Positions 11,463-21,589 of a stretch of 64,000 nt of DNA are shown here, in pieces. The notes under the pieces are model-generated. The model searched no databases. It was not told the origin of the DNA and saw only the letters and a program-made list of their open reading frames with translations. Numbering within the stretch: the first letter of the stretch is position 1; every line of letters begins with the position of its first letter. Location of the stretch: positions 19,315,850-19,379,849 of the forward strand of contig CM077832.1 of assembly GCA_039720395.1 (NCBI GenBank), given 5' to 3'. Source of the stretch: Liquidambar formosana (taxonomy: Eukaryota; Streptophyta; Magnoliopsida; Saxifragales; Altingiaceae). A program made the position numbers and the translations under genes.

Positions 11463-12214
11463 GTTTGATCTTCTCAGGGATATCCCATTAGTCACATTTT
11501 CGGGATAGTTCAATAAGAGCCATTGGATGCAATCTAACAGGTCCCCATTGAAGCAAAGCCAAACAAATATTAAACGTGAGAAGTTGCATAAAGTTGCCAC
11601 AATCTGCAAAGTGGGTCCCTGCTTGCTTGAAAACTGTGAGAAGCTTCTCACACACACTTCCCCATCTCCACATTACAACTTCAGCAATGGAAACAAAAAG
11701 GGCCTTTCTGATTTCCATCTCTCACTCTCTCTATCTCTCTCCGTGCCCTATCCTTTCGATGAGAAAAGGTTGGAGACGTCGACGGTCAACGCTGATAATA
11801 TTTCATTCCTCTGTTTTTTTTTTAATTATTTAATAAATATTGCATTTTTTTCTGCTTCACAGAAGGTACTGGGCTCTCTTTTCCTCTCTCTCTCTCCTTA
11901 ATGCTACTAGGTGAGACCACCTAGCAACCTCGTAAAATCTGGTAAGAAGATTTCAATTTTTTTTTCTTTTGCAGCAGGCATCTTCACGGACCTGCCTAGG
12001 ACAAAATCACCCCCTTCCCCTTTTGTTTCTGACTTCTTTTTTATCTTCTTGACTGACATATTGGAATGACATCGTTTTACGTAATTAGTCTCACAGTTTG
12101 CATTGATTAGTTTTTTTTTTCTTTTTTTTGGGGGGGTGTTTCTTGTATGTTTTGATTGAACGAAAAGTTTTTTTTTTTTTTGTTTTTTAAGGTAATTTTG
12201 GCTTCGAAATTCAC
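11463..12214 (+). repeat. MULE-1 left terminal inverted repeat
   Basis: About 750 bp pairs with 19178-19962 inverted. Shared landmarks include ttgaagcaaagccaaacaaa, tggaaacaaaaag, gacatattggaatgacat and ttttggcttcgaaattc. Poly-T tracts mark where the arms differ most in length. The first transposase ATG (12263) lies about 50 bp inside. Confidence 0.85.
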
Positions 12215-12262
12215 TGTCATAAGCTTTCTAGAAGGGCCAACTTTATTGTGTTGATAACTGAA

Positions 12263-14534
12263 ATGGATATAGAAGCAACTAAGTCTCCTAAGAGGTAACA
12301 TTGAATTGCTAATTAATAAGACTTAATAGAGACATAGATGAATTTCAGTTATAACTAATAACATTAAATATCCATTCTTTGTTTCATGTTTACTGTCTCA
12401 TAGGATAGAAGGACAATCTTTTATTGGATTGCCAATTCGTGAAGTTCCAGATAGCATTAAACCTCAAATTGGACAAGAGTTTATGTCAATCGATGAAGTG
12501 TTTGCATTTTATAATGCATATGCAAAAGAAGCAGGGTTTAGTACGAGGCGTGATTCAAGTAAAAGGAGAAAAGATACTAAAGAATTATTTTAGCAACAGT
12601 TTGTGTGTAATAAAAAAGGAAAGTCGACCCAAAAATTTGTTGAAAGGAATAAAGATATACTTCAAGTGGGTTGTAAGGCTAAGTTAACTATTTATAAGCG
12701 TCAAGACTCCACGAAGTGGGTTGTTAATACATTTGTCGAGGAGCACAACCATGAACTTACAACCCTAGGAAGAGTGCACTTGCCTCGTTCACACCGTAAA
12801 GTTAATGGTCGAAAGAAGGCATTGTTTAAGATATTGGATGAGGCAAATGTACCTACAAGTCAAAAAATAAGGATATTGGAAATTCAATCTGGTGGCATTG
12901 AAAAAATTGGGTGTACAGAGATAGATTTGAGAAATTTTGAAAGAGATGTACATGAAGAAATGAAGGGGTATGATGCAGATACTTTATTTGAATTTTTCAG
13001 TTCAGAAAAAGAAAAGAACCTTTCGTTTTACTTTGAATTTGACAAAGATGAAGAAGATAGGATGATCCAATGTTTTTGGGCAAATCCCATAGCAAGAAGA
13101 GCATATACTTATTTTGGTGACGTGGTTGTATTTGATACCACATACGAAACTAACAAGTACAGTATGATCTTTACTCCTCTCATGGGAGTTAACTATCATG
13201 GTCAAACAATAGTGTTTGGGTGTGGCTTTTTAAATAACGAGAAGATCGAATCATTTGTTTGGTTGTTCACGCAATGGCTTAAGGCAATGCTAGTGGGGCC
13301 ACCCCAAATGATTATCACTGATCAAGATCCTGCTATGACAAAAGCCATTGTTGAATTTCTCCCACAAACTTTTCATCGCTATTGTATTTGGCATATCATG
13401 AATAAGTTTCAAGAAAAGCTTGGACTAATCAATCATCGGGATTATTATGATTTTTTCAAAAACTAGTGTATACACTTCTGAGACTCCCTGAAGAGTTTGA
13501 TGGAAGCTGGAATAATGCATTGGGAAACAAGTGGGTTGGAGAAGCATACTTGGCTACACACAATTTTTTAAATGCGTCAAAAGTAGGGTCCCTGCCTATG
13601 TTAATCATATATTTTCTGCTAGAATGTCAAGTAGTCAAAGAGCTGAAAGTGCATACAGTTTCTTAAAAAGGTTTGTGGATTCAAAGAATACTTTAATGGA
13701 TTTTATCACAAGGTGGAATAGGGCACTTAGGCAGTAACGACATCAACAGCTGGTTTTGGATCATACTGATCTTAATGAACGACCATCTTTAAAAGCTCGA
13801 TTTCTTATGGAAAAATAGATGGTTGATGTGTATACAAGAAACATTTTCAAACCTTTCCAAGAAGAGTTACTAGAGAGTAATGCTTATGTAGTTCATGTTG
13901 TAAGGGAAGGTGATGATGAATGTATTTATATGATTGAGAATATTGAGCAAGAGAAAATTAAAGTGAGACAAGTTGTGTTTGACAAGACATCATATTTTGC
14001 GAGGTGTGACTGTTGATTTTTTGATTTTGAAGGGATCCCATGTAGGCATATTCTAGCCTATTTGCGATTCAAACAAGTCTTGTATCTGTCTCATCAGTAT
14101 ATTTTGCAAAGATGGACTAGAAGCCCAAAAGTTGGAAGAAATTTGCGTAATGATGGGTTGGATCTAAACAATGACACTGGTAATTCCTTGATGGTCAGGC
14201 ATGCAAAGTTAACTCAACTTTGTTCAGTTGTAGTTGATGATGCCTCTCTCTTAGAAGAGAGGCTGACATTTTGAAGAATGCAGTGGAATTGGCTCATGAG
14301 AAAATCAAAGAACTTAATAAAAGTAGAGGTGTTTATGAAAAGGTTGCAGCTAAGAAAAAAAAAATCTGAAAACAGGTCATAAATGATCTAGAATAAGTGA
14401 GAGCAAAGGGATGTGGCAAGAGATTAAAGCCATCAAAAGAAAAGTTGACACCTAAACCACGACTTTGTCATGGATGTAAAAAACGTGGCCAATCACACGA
14501 CAAACGAAATTGTCCCAAATTGAATAATCAATAA
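12263..14534 (+). pseudogene. FAR1/FRS5-like MULE transposase, decayed
   Basis: This is a Mutator-type transposase related to FAR-RED IMPAIRED RESPONSE 1/FRS5. Exon 1 (12263-12294, MDIEATKSPK) splices to an exon from 12404. In order there are: a FAR1 DNA-binding domain (FYNAYAKEAGFSTRR ... CKAKLTIYKR ... EEHNHEL); a MULE DDE-type domain with VVVFDTTYETNKY and IITDQDPAM, and a later RAESAY Glu region; a SWIM finger (CDC ... GIPCRH); and a C-terminal zinc knuckle (CHGCKKRGQSHDKRNC, about 14464-14511). It is broken by an in-frame TAG at 12591, a stop and frameshift around 13464-13600, and stops near 13736, 13816 and 14014. It cannot produce a full protein. Confidence 0.85.
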
Positions 14535-14559
14535 GAGTTTTAAATACTTACAGTTTTGT

Positions 14560-14562
<3 letters not shown>

Positions 14563-14600
<38 letters not shown>
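14563..14600. repeat. (AT)n microsatellite
   Basis: A run of TA dinucleotides just downstream of the MULE-1 transposase remnant. Confidence 0.9.
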
Positions 14601-15349
14601 TTTATAATAATTTTTTTGTCTTGTAGTGTTTGTAAGATTTTATGATTTATATTTTTGTTTATATAACTTGATTTCTTTCATAGATGGAGGAAAAAAATGG
14701 CGCAACAAAGAGCTCAGATTAGAGGCTGCTATTTGGTTATTGTTTTCAGAATGCTAATGTTATAAAGAACGGCTTTTTTTGGCATATATGTAGCTGCTGA
14801 TTTTTTGACAAAATGGTGTATAGAACTGTTTTAATGGGATTATGCTTCTTCTTTTTTTCGGGCCTCTTGATTATGTCAAGGAGTTATCTTAGAATTGGTA
14901 TTCAATAATTGATTTTGGATATGGTGGATGCTATTTGAAGTTTATATTTATTTGATATTTGAGATGATGACCTTCATTTTTATGAACGTTTGATGTTGGA
15001 GATGATGGCTTTAGCGGGATGCAAACAAGCCTTATGTAATGTTTCTTTTTATGTCTATAACAAGTTTAAAACAGGAATTTATTTCTTGTTTATTTGATGT
15101 TGACATGGTTGCTATAATAGGTTGAAAACTGCCTTTACACAACATTTATTTAATGGCAATACAACAGGTTGGAAACAAGCCTTTATGTCTAATTGTGTGT
15201 GACAATAGGTAACCATTAAGGATGGCAATATAACAAGTGTAAAACAGGCCATTTACTTGATTGTGGTAGTAACAAAAAAATAATAATTAAACATATTAAA
15301 GTGCATATTACATAAGGCTTTTAGTTTCCAACATACCTTTAAAAGAAAG
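14600..15349. other. MULE-1 interior, imperfect repeats
   Basis: No gene is recognised. Between about 15020 and 15270 the phrase ggcaatacaacaggttggaaacaagcc recurs two to three times in degenerate form. This is probably 3' untranslated or filler sequence of the MULE. Confidence 0.4.
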
Positions 15350-15359
15350 TTGCAAAACT

Positions 15360-15854
15360 CCTGGTGAATAGGCAAGAAGAACATAAAGAGAGCACAACGT
15401 CAAACTATTGCGAGGGATAGTTGTTTGGCTCGTGTCAATGCTGGCATTGGTGTCAGCGGAGCTGTTGGTGGCACTGTCGGTGCTGTGTGTGGGACGTATG
15501 AGGCTATTAGGTATAAGGTACCAGGACTCTTAAAGGTCAGATATATTGGACAAACCACACTTGGAAGGGCTGCCATTTTTGGTCTTTTCTTGGGTGCTGG
15601 GAGCTTGATACACTGTAGGGAAGTTTTATTAAACTTTGTTTGTTTACAAAGTAAAATAATCTCTACTTTTTGTCATTATCTTAAAAGAAACATGCCTTTG
15701 GCTAATTTGAATATAGGTAGCTTCATAGTGATCAGCCTTTTCCCTTATAATGCAGAATTTTCAATGTCAATGTTAAGTTTTCTTCTAATCAGACAGCCTT
15801 ATCTTTTAATGCAAGAACTTTATGTTATTTCTCTTTTAAAAAAAAAAAAAAAAA
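15360..15854 (+). pseudogene. ROMO1-like processed pseudogene
   Basis: The frame from 15425 (ARVNAGIGVSGAVGGTVGAV, GTYEAIRYKVPGL, YIGQTTLGRAAIFGLFLGAG, SLIHC) closely matches plant ROMO1/Mgr2-like proteins, small glycine-zipper proteins of the mitochondrial inner membrane. It looks retrotransposed: no introns, a 17-nt poly(A) at 15838-15854, and near-identical flanks ttgcaaaact (15350-15359) and ttgtaaaact (15855-15864) as a LINE-type TSD. It is dead: the family's initiator codon is ATT (15406-15408) in the expected frame, and an extra A after the SLIHC codons (near 15617) shifts the last four codons. It lies inside MULE-1. Confidence 0.8.
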
Positions 15855-15864
15855 TTGTAAAACT

Positions 15865-16355
15865 TGGCTGCTATACTTAAGCCACTAACCAATATCAATC
15901 CGCAGCCAATGCAAAGGCACGCGAAGGCTTAAGTCTAAACCCTTCCAATTGTTAAAAACTAAAAACACCTTCAGTTCAACCTCTTCCTATTGTTAAAAAC
16001 ACATTAGGCTTGGGCATTTTAATGGAACCATTCCATGTATAGAGCTGCCAGCAATCTAAACAGGGACAATAAGGAGTGTCATGCATAAAAAAACATGCCA
16101 GTGATCATCTATTCCATTAAAAAGCCAACAAGGCACTTACATAAATTCTCACCCCCTTCCCCCCCCCCCCCCCAAATAAAAAATAAAAAATAAAAAAATA
16201 AAACACTAAACCAATCCTTGTTCCTCCTTAGGATCTTGGCAATACTATTGTTCCATAACATTAAATGCATTCCATTTATTTCACAAAGATTACAAAGTAC
16301 ATTAATATAATGAACAAGCCAAACAAAATATCTTCTCTAAACGTTCCAATTATTT
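15865..16355. other. MULE-1 interior, no gene recognised
   Basis: Low-complexity DNA including a C-run at 16157-16173 followed by (AAAAAT)n. No coding similarity is seen. Confidence 0.4.
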
Positions 16356-16357
16356 CT

Positions 16358-16488
16358 TGTCAACATCCTCCATATATTTCTCTATAATCTTCTCTTTTTG
16401 CTTCTTCGATATTGTGGTCATCTTCTCCCCAATGAAACATTCTTCTCCCTATTTCCATAATGCATCCTTTTTGTAGTATTTTCAGTCT
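16358..16488 (-). other. Possible terminal exon of a second MULE-1 gene
   Basis: On the minus strand a frame reads GEECFIGEKMTTISKKQKEK and on to MEDVDKK, stopping at 16358. It is preceded by a plausible acceptor (gaatgcag) at about 16489 and contains one in-frame TAG upstream. Composition is highly charged. It would be convergent with the transposase, as mudrB is with mudrA in MuDR. No family is recognised, and this may be chance. Confidence 0.25.
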
Positions 16489-17539
16489 GCATTCAAATAA
16501 AATTGAAAAGAAAAAAACAATGATTGAATAAAAATATTACCAAGTGTACATTAAATGAAGGAAAAAATAAAAAATTAGTCAAATTCAAATTAATTACAAG
16601 TTAAATCAAACTATGCAAGACAACTTACTTCCAAAATCTATAAATAACATGAACACCACCACAAAAGATAGAGAAGGAATTTTTTTTTTTTTTAATTTAA
16701 AGAAAACATGTAACGACCTGAAATAGGGACCATTAGTTATATAGTAAGAAAATCAATTTTAAAGCTAATTTTGGTGGATGTTTAATAAAAATAATTCTTT
16801 TGAAAACATTTTTAGAAAATCCGGCATGGTCCTGTTTGTAAATAGGACATACCAAGTTATCGACTAATCATAAAACCTGTAGAAAACCCATTTATAATCA
16901 TTTCAACCATCCACACACTATTCTAAAAATAAATAAAATTACAAGCTGTATTGTAATCACATGGGTCTCATCCACATCTGCATCCACTACTTATCTTTTT
17001 ATTACAGGCCATGAATTAAAATTAATACATGCCTAGGCTCAAAGCTGAAATAAAATACAATAATCTTCTATATGAATGCATGCATGCTGATGTGCTTCCC
17101 AATCCCAGGTCAAGCTTTATTTTAAAAATATGACCTGCAAGAAAAACTGTGGGGGTATGAGCTATACGCTCAGTAGGAAACATTTCTCAAAATAACCCAA
17201 GGTTTTAAAAAAACCATAATTTATATGCTTTTCAAATGCCCTGCAAAACCATTGATTAGTTTGCAATATAAATTTTTTGGTAAATAAAACCGATATAGGT
17301 ATAATGAAATAAACTGCGGAAGTTAAATCATTAAACACCAACACCCCTTTTTTTCTTTTTAAAGAGGTAAGAAATAATTCAAGTTATTTGTTATCAAAAT
17401 CATCATTTTACAAATGGATTTAATCCTCATTTTCTGATATCACATCACGGCCTTATAAGCCAATAACCATCATCCGCCATATCTGGCAATCCATAACATC
17501 AGTCTTTCAAACTGATAAATCCTCCCCAGGTCATGCGGG

Positions 17540-17722
17540 GCCCTCGCGCGTGGAAAATAAGAGGAAACACGGCAAGACATCCCTATCTGGGACCGCAGTA
17601 ACCTCAAGAGGAAACACGGCAAGACATCCCTACATGGGACCGCAGTAACCTCTATTCGGGCACATAGCCCAGGACTAAAGGATAGGAAGACACGGCAAGA
17701 CATCCCTATCTGGGACCGCAGT
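17540..17722. repeat. Three copies of ACACGGCAAGACATCCCTA repeat
   Basis: The phrase acacggcaagacatcccta plus tgggaccgcagtaa occurs at about 17567, 17610 and 17691, so spacing is irregular (43 and 81 bp). It lies within the solo LTR and is unusually GC-rich for the region. Confidence 0.85.
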
Positions 17723-18513
17723 AATCCTGTCTCCAGTAGCCCTCATCACCATATCCATATCATCACCATTTATCTTTTCCTTTACCAATTTCATAATTTC
17801 CACATAAACCGGAAAATTATATATAAATTTTCCAAAAGCCACATAATAGGTTTGTGCTTTGAAAACCGTATGAAATAACTCCATAAATCATGGTAATCAT
17901 TTCCCAACCATTTTTCAAAATAATGGTTTCAAATCATTTATATAAAAGTGACCCCCAATATTTGATTGAAAACATTTAACCCAATAGGTTATCAAAATTA
18001 ACCCATTGTACCCCAAATCATATAAGGGTTTGAAATATAACATGCATATAACCAAATATGGAATAATACAAAACCCTAGATTTTCCAAAATTTATCCAAA
18101 ATCCATAAAATATGCCTACATGCATGATATTTATGCAAAGAATGCCAAAAACATGTGTTTTTACATGATTTGAACCCAGAAACCCCCATGCATCAATGGT
18201 TTAAGATGAGAAAATGCCCCTACCTCAAAAATAGAGTGAATAAACCCAAATTCGTAACCACATATGCGAAGATTGGGCCAAAATACGCTAGATCCAAGCT
18301 CGCCGGCGTCGGATCGAGGCTACCGTGCTTCGGCGAGCCACCGTTGAGCCTCTCCTCCCTTCTCCTTCTCTTCTTCTTCTTCTCTCTCTCTCTCGGCTGA
18401 AAAGAATGGGCGAGAACCCTCTAAAAGGTGAGTTTTATAGGAAACATAAAGAAGGGATAAAATAGTCTTTTCACCCCATAAAAATCTTGTCTTTCAGCAG
18501 AAATCCCGTGTGT

Positions 18514-18706
18514 TATAGTCGACTATAATGAGTTATAGTTGAGTTATAGTCGACTATAACTCCCCAATAAATAGTACTGCAACATTCTGTTTGTTATAGT
18601 CGACTATAAGTTGTTATAGTCGACTATAACACCAAACATGCACAAAAAGAGATATTCTGTTTATTATACTCAACTATAAAGGGTCATAGTCAACTATAAC
18701 ACCCAA
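18514..18706. repeat. Repeated GTTATAGTCGACTATAAC palindromes
   Basis: The 18-bp palindrome GTTATAGTCGACTATAAC and close variants recur at least five times, with a degenerate copy using CAACTATAA. They sit near the 3' part of the solo LTR. Each could fold to a hairpin or bind a dimeric protein. Confidence 0.85.
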
Positions 18707-18853
18707 CATGCACCATAAAGAGGTACATAGCTCACCAAAGCATACCTTAACACGATCCAACCCAATATTCTCATGAATCAAACCTTGGGTTCTTACAACT
18801 CGGCCCCTCGATCGATCGGCCTATTAAAATTACACTAGGGTCCTCACAAAACA

Positions 18854-19177
18854 AAAATGCAATAAATGGGATTTAGTCATTTGGCTATGGATGCAATTCT
18901 GATGAATCTTCAAACAATTAGATTGTGGGCATAATTGCAAGATCAAATCAGCTCATTAGAATAGAAAAAATCAAAACAAAGGTTCTTTTGTTAATAATTT
19001 TTTATGCTTTCTAATTGATAACCAATAAAATAAAGAAGTTTCTGTTTTTTTCTTTGAAATTTTATTTTATATTCTTCCAACAAACAATAAGAATTTCTCC
19101 AGTAAAAATATGCAAACCACGAAGAACTTGCTTTAGAGAGTAACAAACCATTTTAGCTAAAATATGATTCATACATA
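18854..19177. other. MULE-1 interior next to the right TIR
   Basis: No coding sequence is recognised between the solo LTR and the inner edge of the right terminal inverted repeat. Confidence 0.4.
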
Positions 19178-19962
19178 GGAATTTCAAAGCCAAAATTATC
19201 TTTAAAAAAAAAAAAAAAAACTTTCGTTCAAACAAAACATACAAGAAACACCCCCCAAAAAAAAGAAAAAAAAAACTAATCAATGCAAATTATGAGACTA
19301 ATTACGTAAAACAATGTCATTCCAATATGTCAGTCAAGAAAATAAAAAGGAAGCCGGAAACAAAAGGAGGAGGGGGTGATTTTTTCCTAGGCAGGTCTGT
19401 GAAGATGCTTGCTGCAAAAGAAAAAAAATTGAAATATGCTTACCAGATTTTACGAGGTCGCTGGTGGTCTCACCTAGTAGCATTAAGGAGAAAGAGAGAA
19501 AGGAAAAGAGAGCCCAGTACCTTTTGTGAAGCAAAAAATAATAATAATACTAAATGCAATATTTATTAAATAATTTTTTTAAAAAAAAAACGAAGGAGTG
19601 AAATATTACCGGTATTGACCGTCGACATCTCTAGCGTTGACCGTCGACGTCTCCAACCTTTTCTCGCCAAGAGGACATGGAACGGAGAGAGACAGAGAGA
19701 GTAAGAGATGGAAATCATAAAGACCCTTTTTGTTTCCATTGCTGAAGTTGTAACATGGAGATGGGGAAGTGTGTGTGAGAAGCTTCTCACGGTTTTCAAG
19801 CAAGCAAGGACCCACTTTGCAGATTGTGGCAGCTTTTTGCAGCTTCTCACATTTAATATTTGTTTGGCTTTGCTTCAATGGGGGCCGTTAGATTGCATCC
19901 AACGACTCTTATTGAACTATCCGGGGAAAGTGACTAATGGGATATCCCTGAGAAGATCAAAC
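19178..19962 (-). repeat. MULE-1 right terminal inverted repeat
   Basis: Inverted copy of 11463-12214. The arm includes gtcattccaatatgtcagtc (19317), the cattgctgaagttgtaacat block (19738) and the terminal ctgagaagatcaaac. Divergence between arms is modest by eye, with indels mainly in A/T runs. Confidence 0.85.
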
Positions 19963-19996
19963 TTGTATATATATCTATATATATATATATATATAT

Positions 19997-20029
<33 letters not shown>

Positions 20030-20031
20030 TA

Positions 20032-20076
<45 letters not shown>
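19963..20076. repeat. (AT)n / (GA)n microsatellite
   Basis: TA-rich and GA-rich dinucleotide runs between the MULE-1 right end and the second foldback MITE. Confidence 0.9.
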
Positions 20077-20078
<2 letters not shown>

Positions 20079-20453
20079 GTTAGAATCAATATACACAATT
20101 TTTTATATAAATTTTTACACAAGTGTTTAGATAACTCATCTCCAATTCATATTTTACGAAACCCACTATTGGATTAGATAATCTTCCCACATAGGTTATG
20201 CACGCAAAAAATCAAATTCATTTGAAATTAAGAGCGGCTTCATCCATAAATATGAGATTTTTAGTGATTAAAAAGATGAGTTTTTGGATCGAATGGCAAC
20301 AAATCTTGGATCAACTTGATTTTTTGTGTGCATGACCTATGTGGAAAACTATCTAATCCAACGGTGGGTTTCACAAAATATGAATTGGAAATGGGTAATC
20401 TAAAAATTTGTGTAAGAATTTGTGTAAAAAAATATGTATGTTGATCCTAACCC
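20077..20453. mobile_element. Foldback MITE, copy 2 (near-complete palindrome)
   Basis: The left arm starts GGGTTAGAATCAATATAC. The right end reverse-complemented starts GGGTTAGGATCAACATAC. Pairing continues through acgaaacccactattggatt and aaaaaatcaa to the centre near 20265, so almost the whole 377 bp folds back. TA-rich flanks hide the TSD. It is related to copies at 11110 and 37165. Confidence 0.85.
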
Positions 20454-20456
20454 TAA

Positions 20457-20497
<41 letters not shown>

Positions 20498-20655
20498 CAC
20501 TATGCATTGGGGGTTGTACCCTTTGCATTGGTCCAATATATCTCATATCCTACTAATGCACAAAGTACAACTTCCAATGCGGGTGTTGATATAAGTTATA
20601 TCAGCTTACCTGATCATCATCCTATGTATATATATATATATATATATCCCTTCAA
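20454..20655. repeat. AT microsatellites around a short spacer
   Basis: TA runs at about 20457-20494 and 20626-20648 flank a short sequence with an internal gatataagttatatc palindrome (about 20588-20603). No gene is seen. Confidence 0.6.
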
Positions 20656-21509
20656 TGAAAGAATAATCATTCTTTCTTAAATCAAGTGAAATGACCATTT
20701 CCACCCCTTAAGAAATAAAATCACAAAAAATAGGTCCCACCCATTTCATTTCCACCCCCTACCAAACATTGGATTGGAATGACTATTCCTATTTTATTCT
20801 CATTCACATTCTATTCCCATTTTCATTCCCTTTTTATTTCATTCAAACAAACCAAATATAAGCCTAATTGCAATACTTCATCACTTTCAAAGGAGGAGGT
20901 TGGATTCAATGTTGAGGTGAAGAAACTCAATATCGTGTTTAATTAATCTAAGTTATTGAATGAAGTTTTTAACGACTCGAATTAAAAAATAAAAAAATTA
21001 TTTTAAAATAACCAAAATCATCTCAATGATAAACTTTATAATCTTTTAATCCAAATTGTAAAAAACATCATACAATGACTCAAATTAACTTCATACGATG
21101 CTGAGTCAGCATCCAAGAAGTGTCGAAGAAGTGAGTATCGTTAATCATGTTCTCTTGTTTTTGTTAGCAGACTGCACGTGTCCTGGAAGTTTGATGCGCC
21201 CATATACAAGGGTAATGCTACTTTGCCCCCACACTTTGGGGCACTAACAGATTGGTTCGGTTAGGAGTAAATAATCCATGTACTTATCCTCCGTCCCTTG
21301 AAAGCATGGATGATGCTAATCACATCCTCTTTCTTTGATTAAAATGAAATGACAAAGGCTGCCCCTCTCTCTCCACGTCACCATGCTATTGCTTACGTGG
21401 CCAATTGCTCCAACAGAAAAGCGCTACTGCTGTAACTGACTGACACCTATATCAACCGTCTAAACCTCTGCAAAACCCCATTTCAACCAAACCTACCCCT
21501 CTCTCTCTC

Positions 21510-21544
<35 letters not shown>

Positions 21545-21589
21545 AGAATTCAAGTTCTCGATTATCAGAGATTTCTTGATCTTTCTGTC
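20656..21589 (+). promoter_or_regulatory. 5' region of the importin beta-3 locus
   Basis: The stretch 20690-20870 looks like part of a MITE (T-rich, ending aaccaaatataagcc). From 21370 there are plausible promoter words (cacgtcacc, ttacgtgg with an ACGT core, ccaatt). The CT tract (about 21498-21544) lies roughly 45-90 bp before the ATG at 21590, typical of plant 5' leaders. No clear TATA box is seen. Promoter activity is inferred. Confidence 0.45.
21498..21544. repeat. (CT)n tract in 5' leader
   Basis: Almost pure CT dinucleotides immediately upstream of the importin start codon, like the pyrimidine/GAGA-type leaders common in plant genes. Confidence 0.9.

Larger units (their letters stand above)
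16709..18848 (+). mobile_element. Solo LTR, Ty3/gypsy-type (2,140 bp)
   Basis: It begins TGTAACGACCTGAAATAGGG and ends gggtcctcaca, with a perfect 5-bp duplication aaaca at 16704-16708 and 18849-18853. It contains the motif gggggtatgagctatacgctcagtagg (17152) common in chromovirus-type plant LTRs. No internal coding region remains, so this is a recombination-derived solo LTR nested in MULE-1. It carries its own tandem repeats at 17540-17722 and 18514-18706. Confidence 0.85.
11463..19962. mobile_element. Mutator-like element (MULE-1) with long TIRs
   Basis: The two ends are long inverted repeats: 11463 onward starts GTTTGATCTTCTCAGGGATA, and the reverse complement from 19962 starts the same way. 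The match continues to about 12214 on the left and 19178 on the right. Between them lie a decayed FAR1/FRS5-like transposase (12263-14534), a ROMO1-like retropseudogene, a possible minus-strand exon and a nested solo LTR. Both flanks are TA microsatellite, so the usual 9-bp TSD cannot be read. TIRs this long often contain the promoters of the internal genes. Confidence 0.85.

Noticed and set aside
11488..11901. Overlapping frames on both strands at 11.5-11.9 kb and again at 19.6-20.0 kb
   Set aside because: These are mirror-image translations of the MULE-1 terminal inverted repeats and show no recognisable protein.
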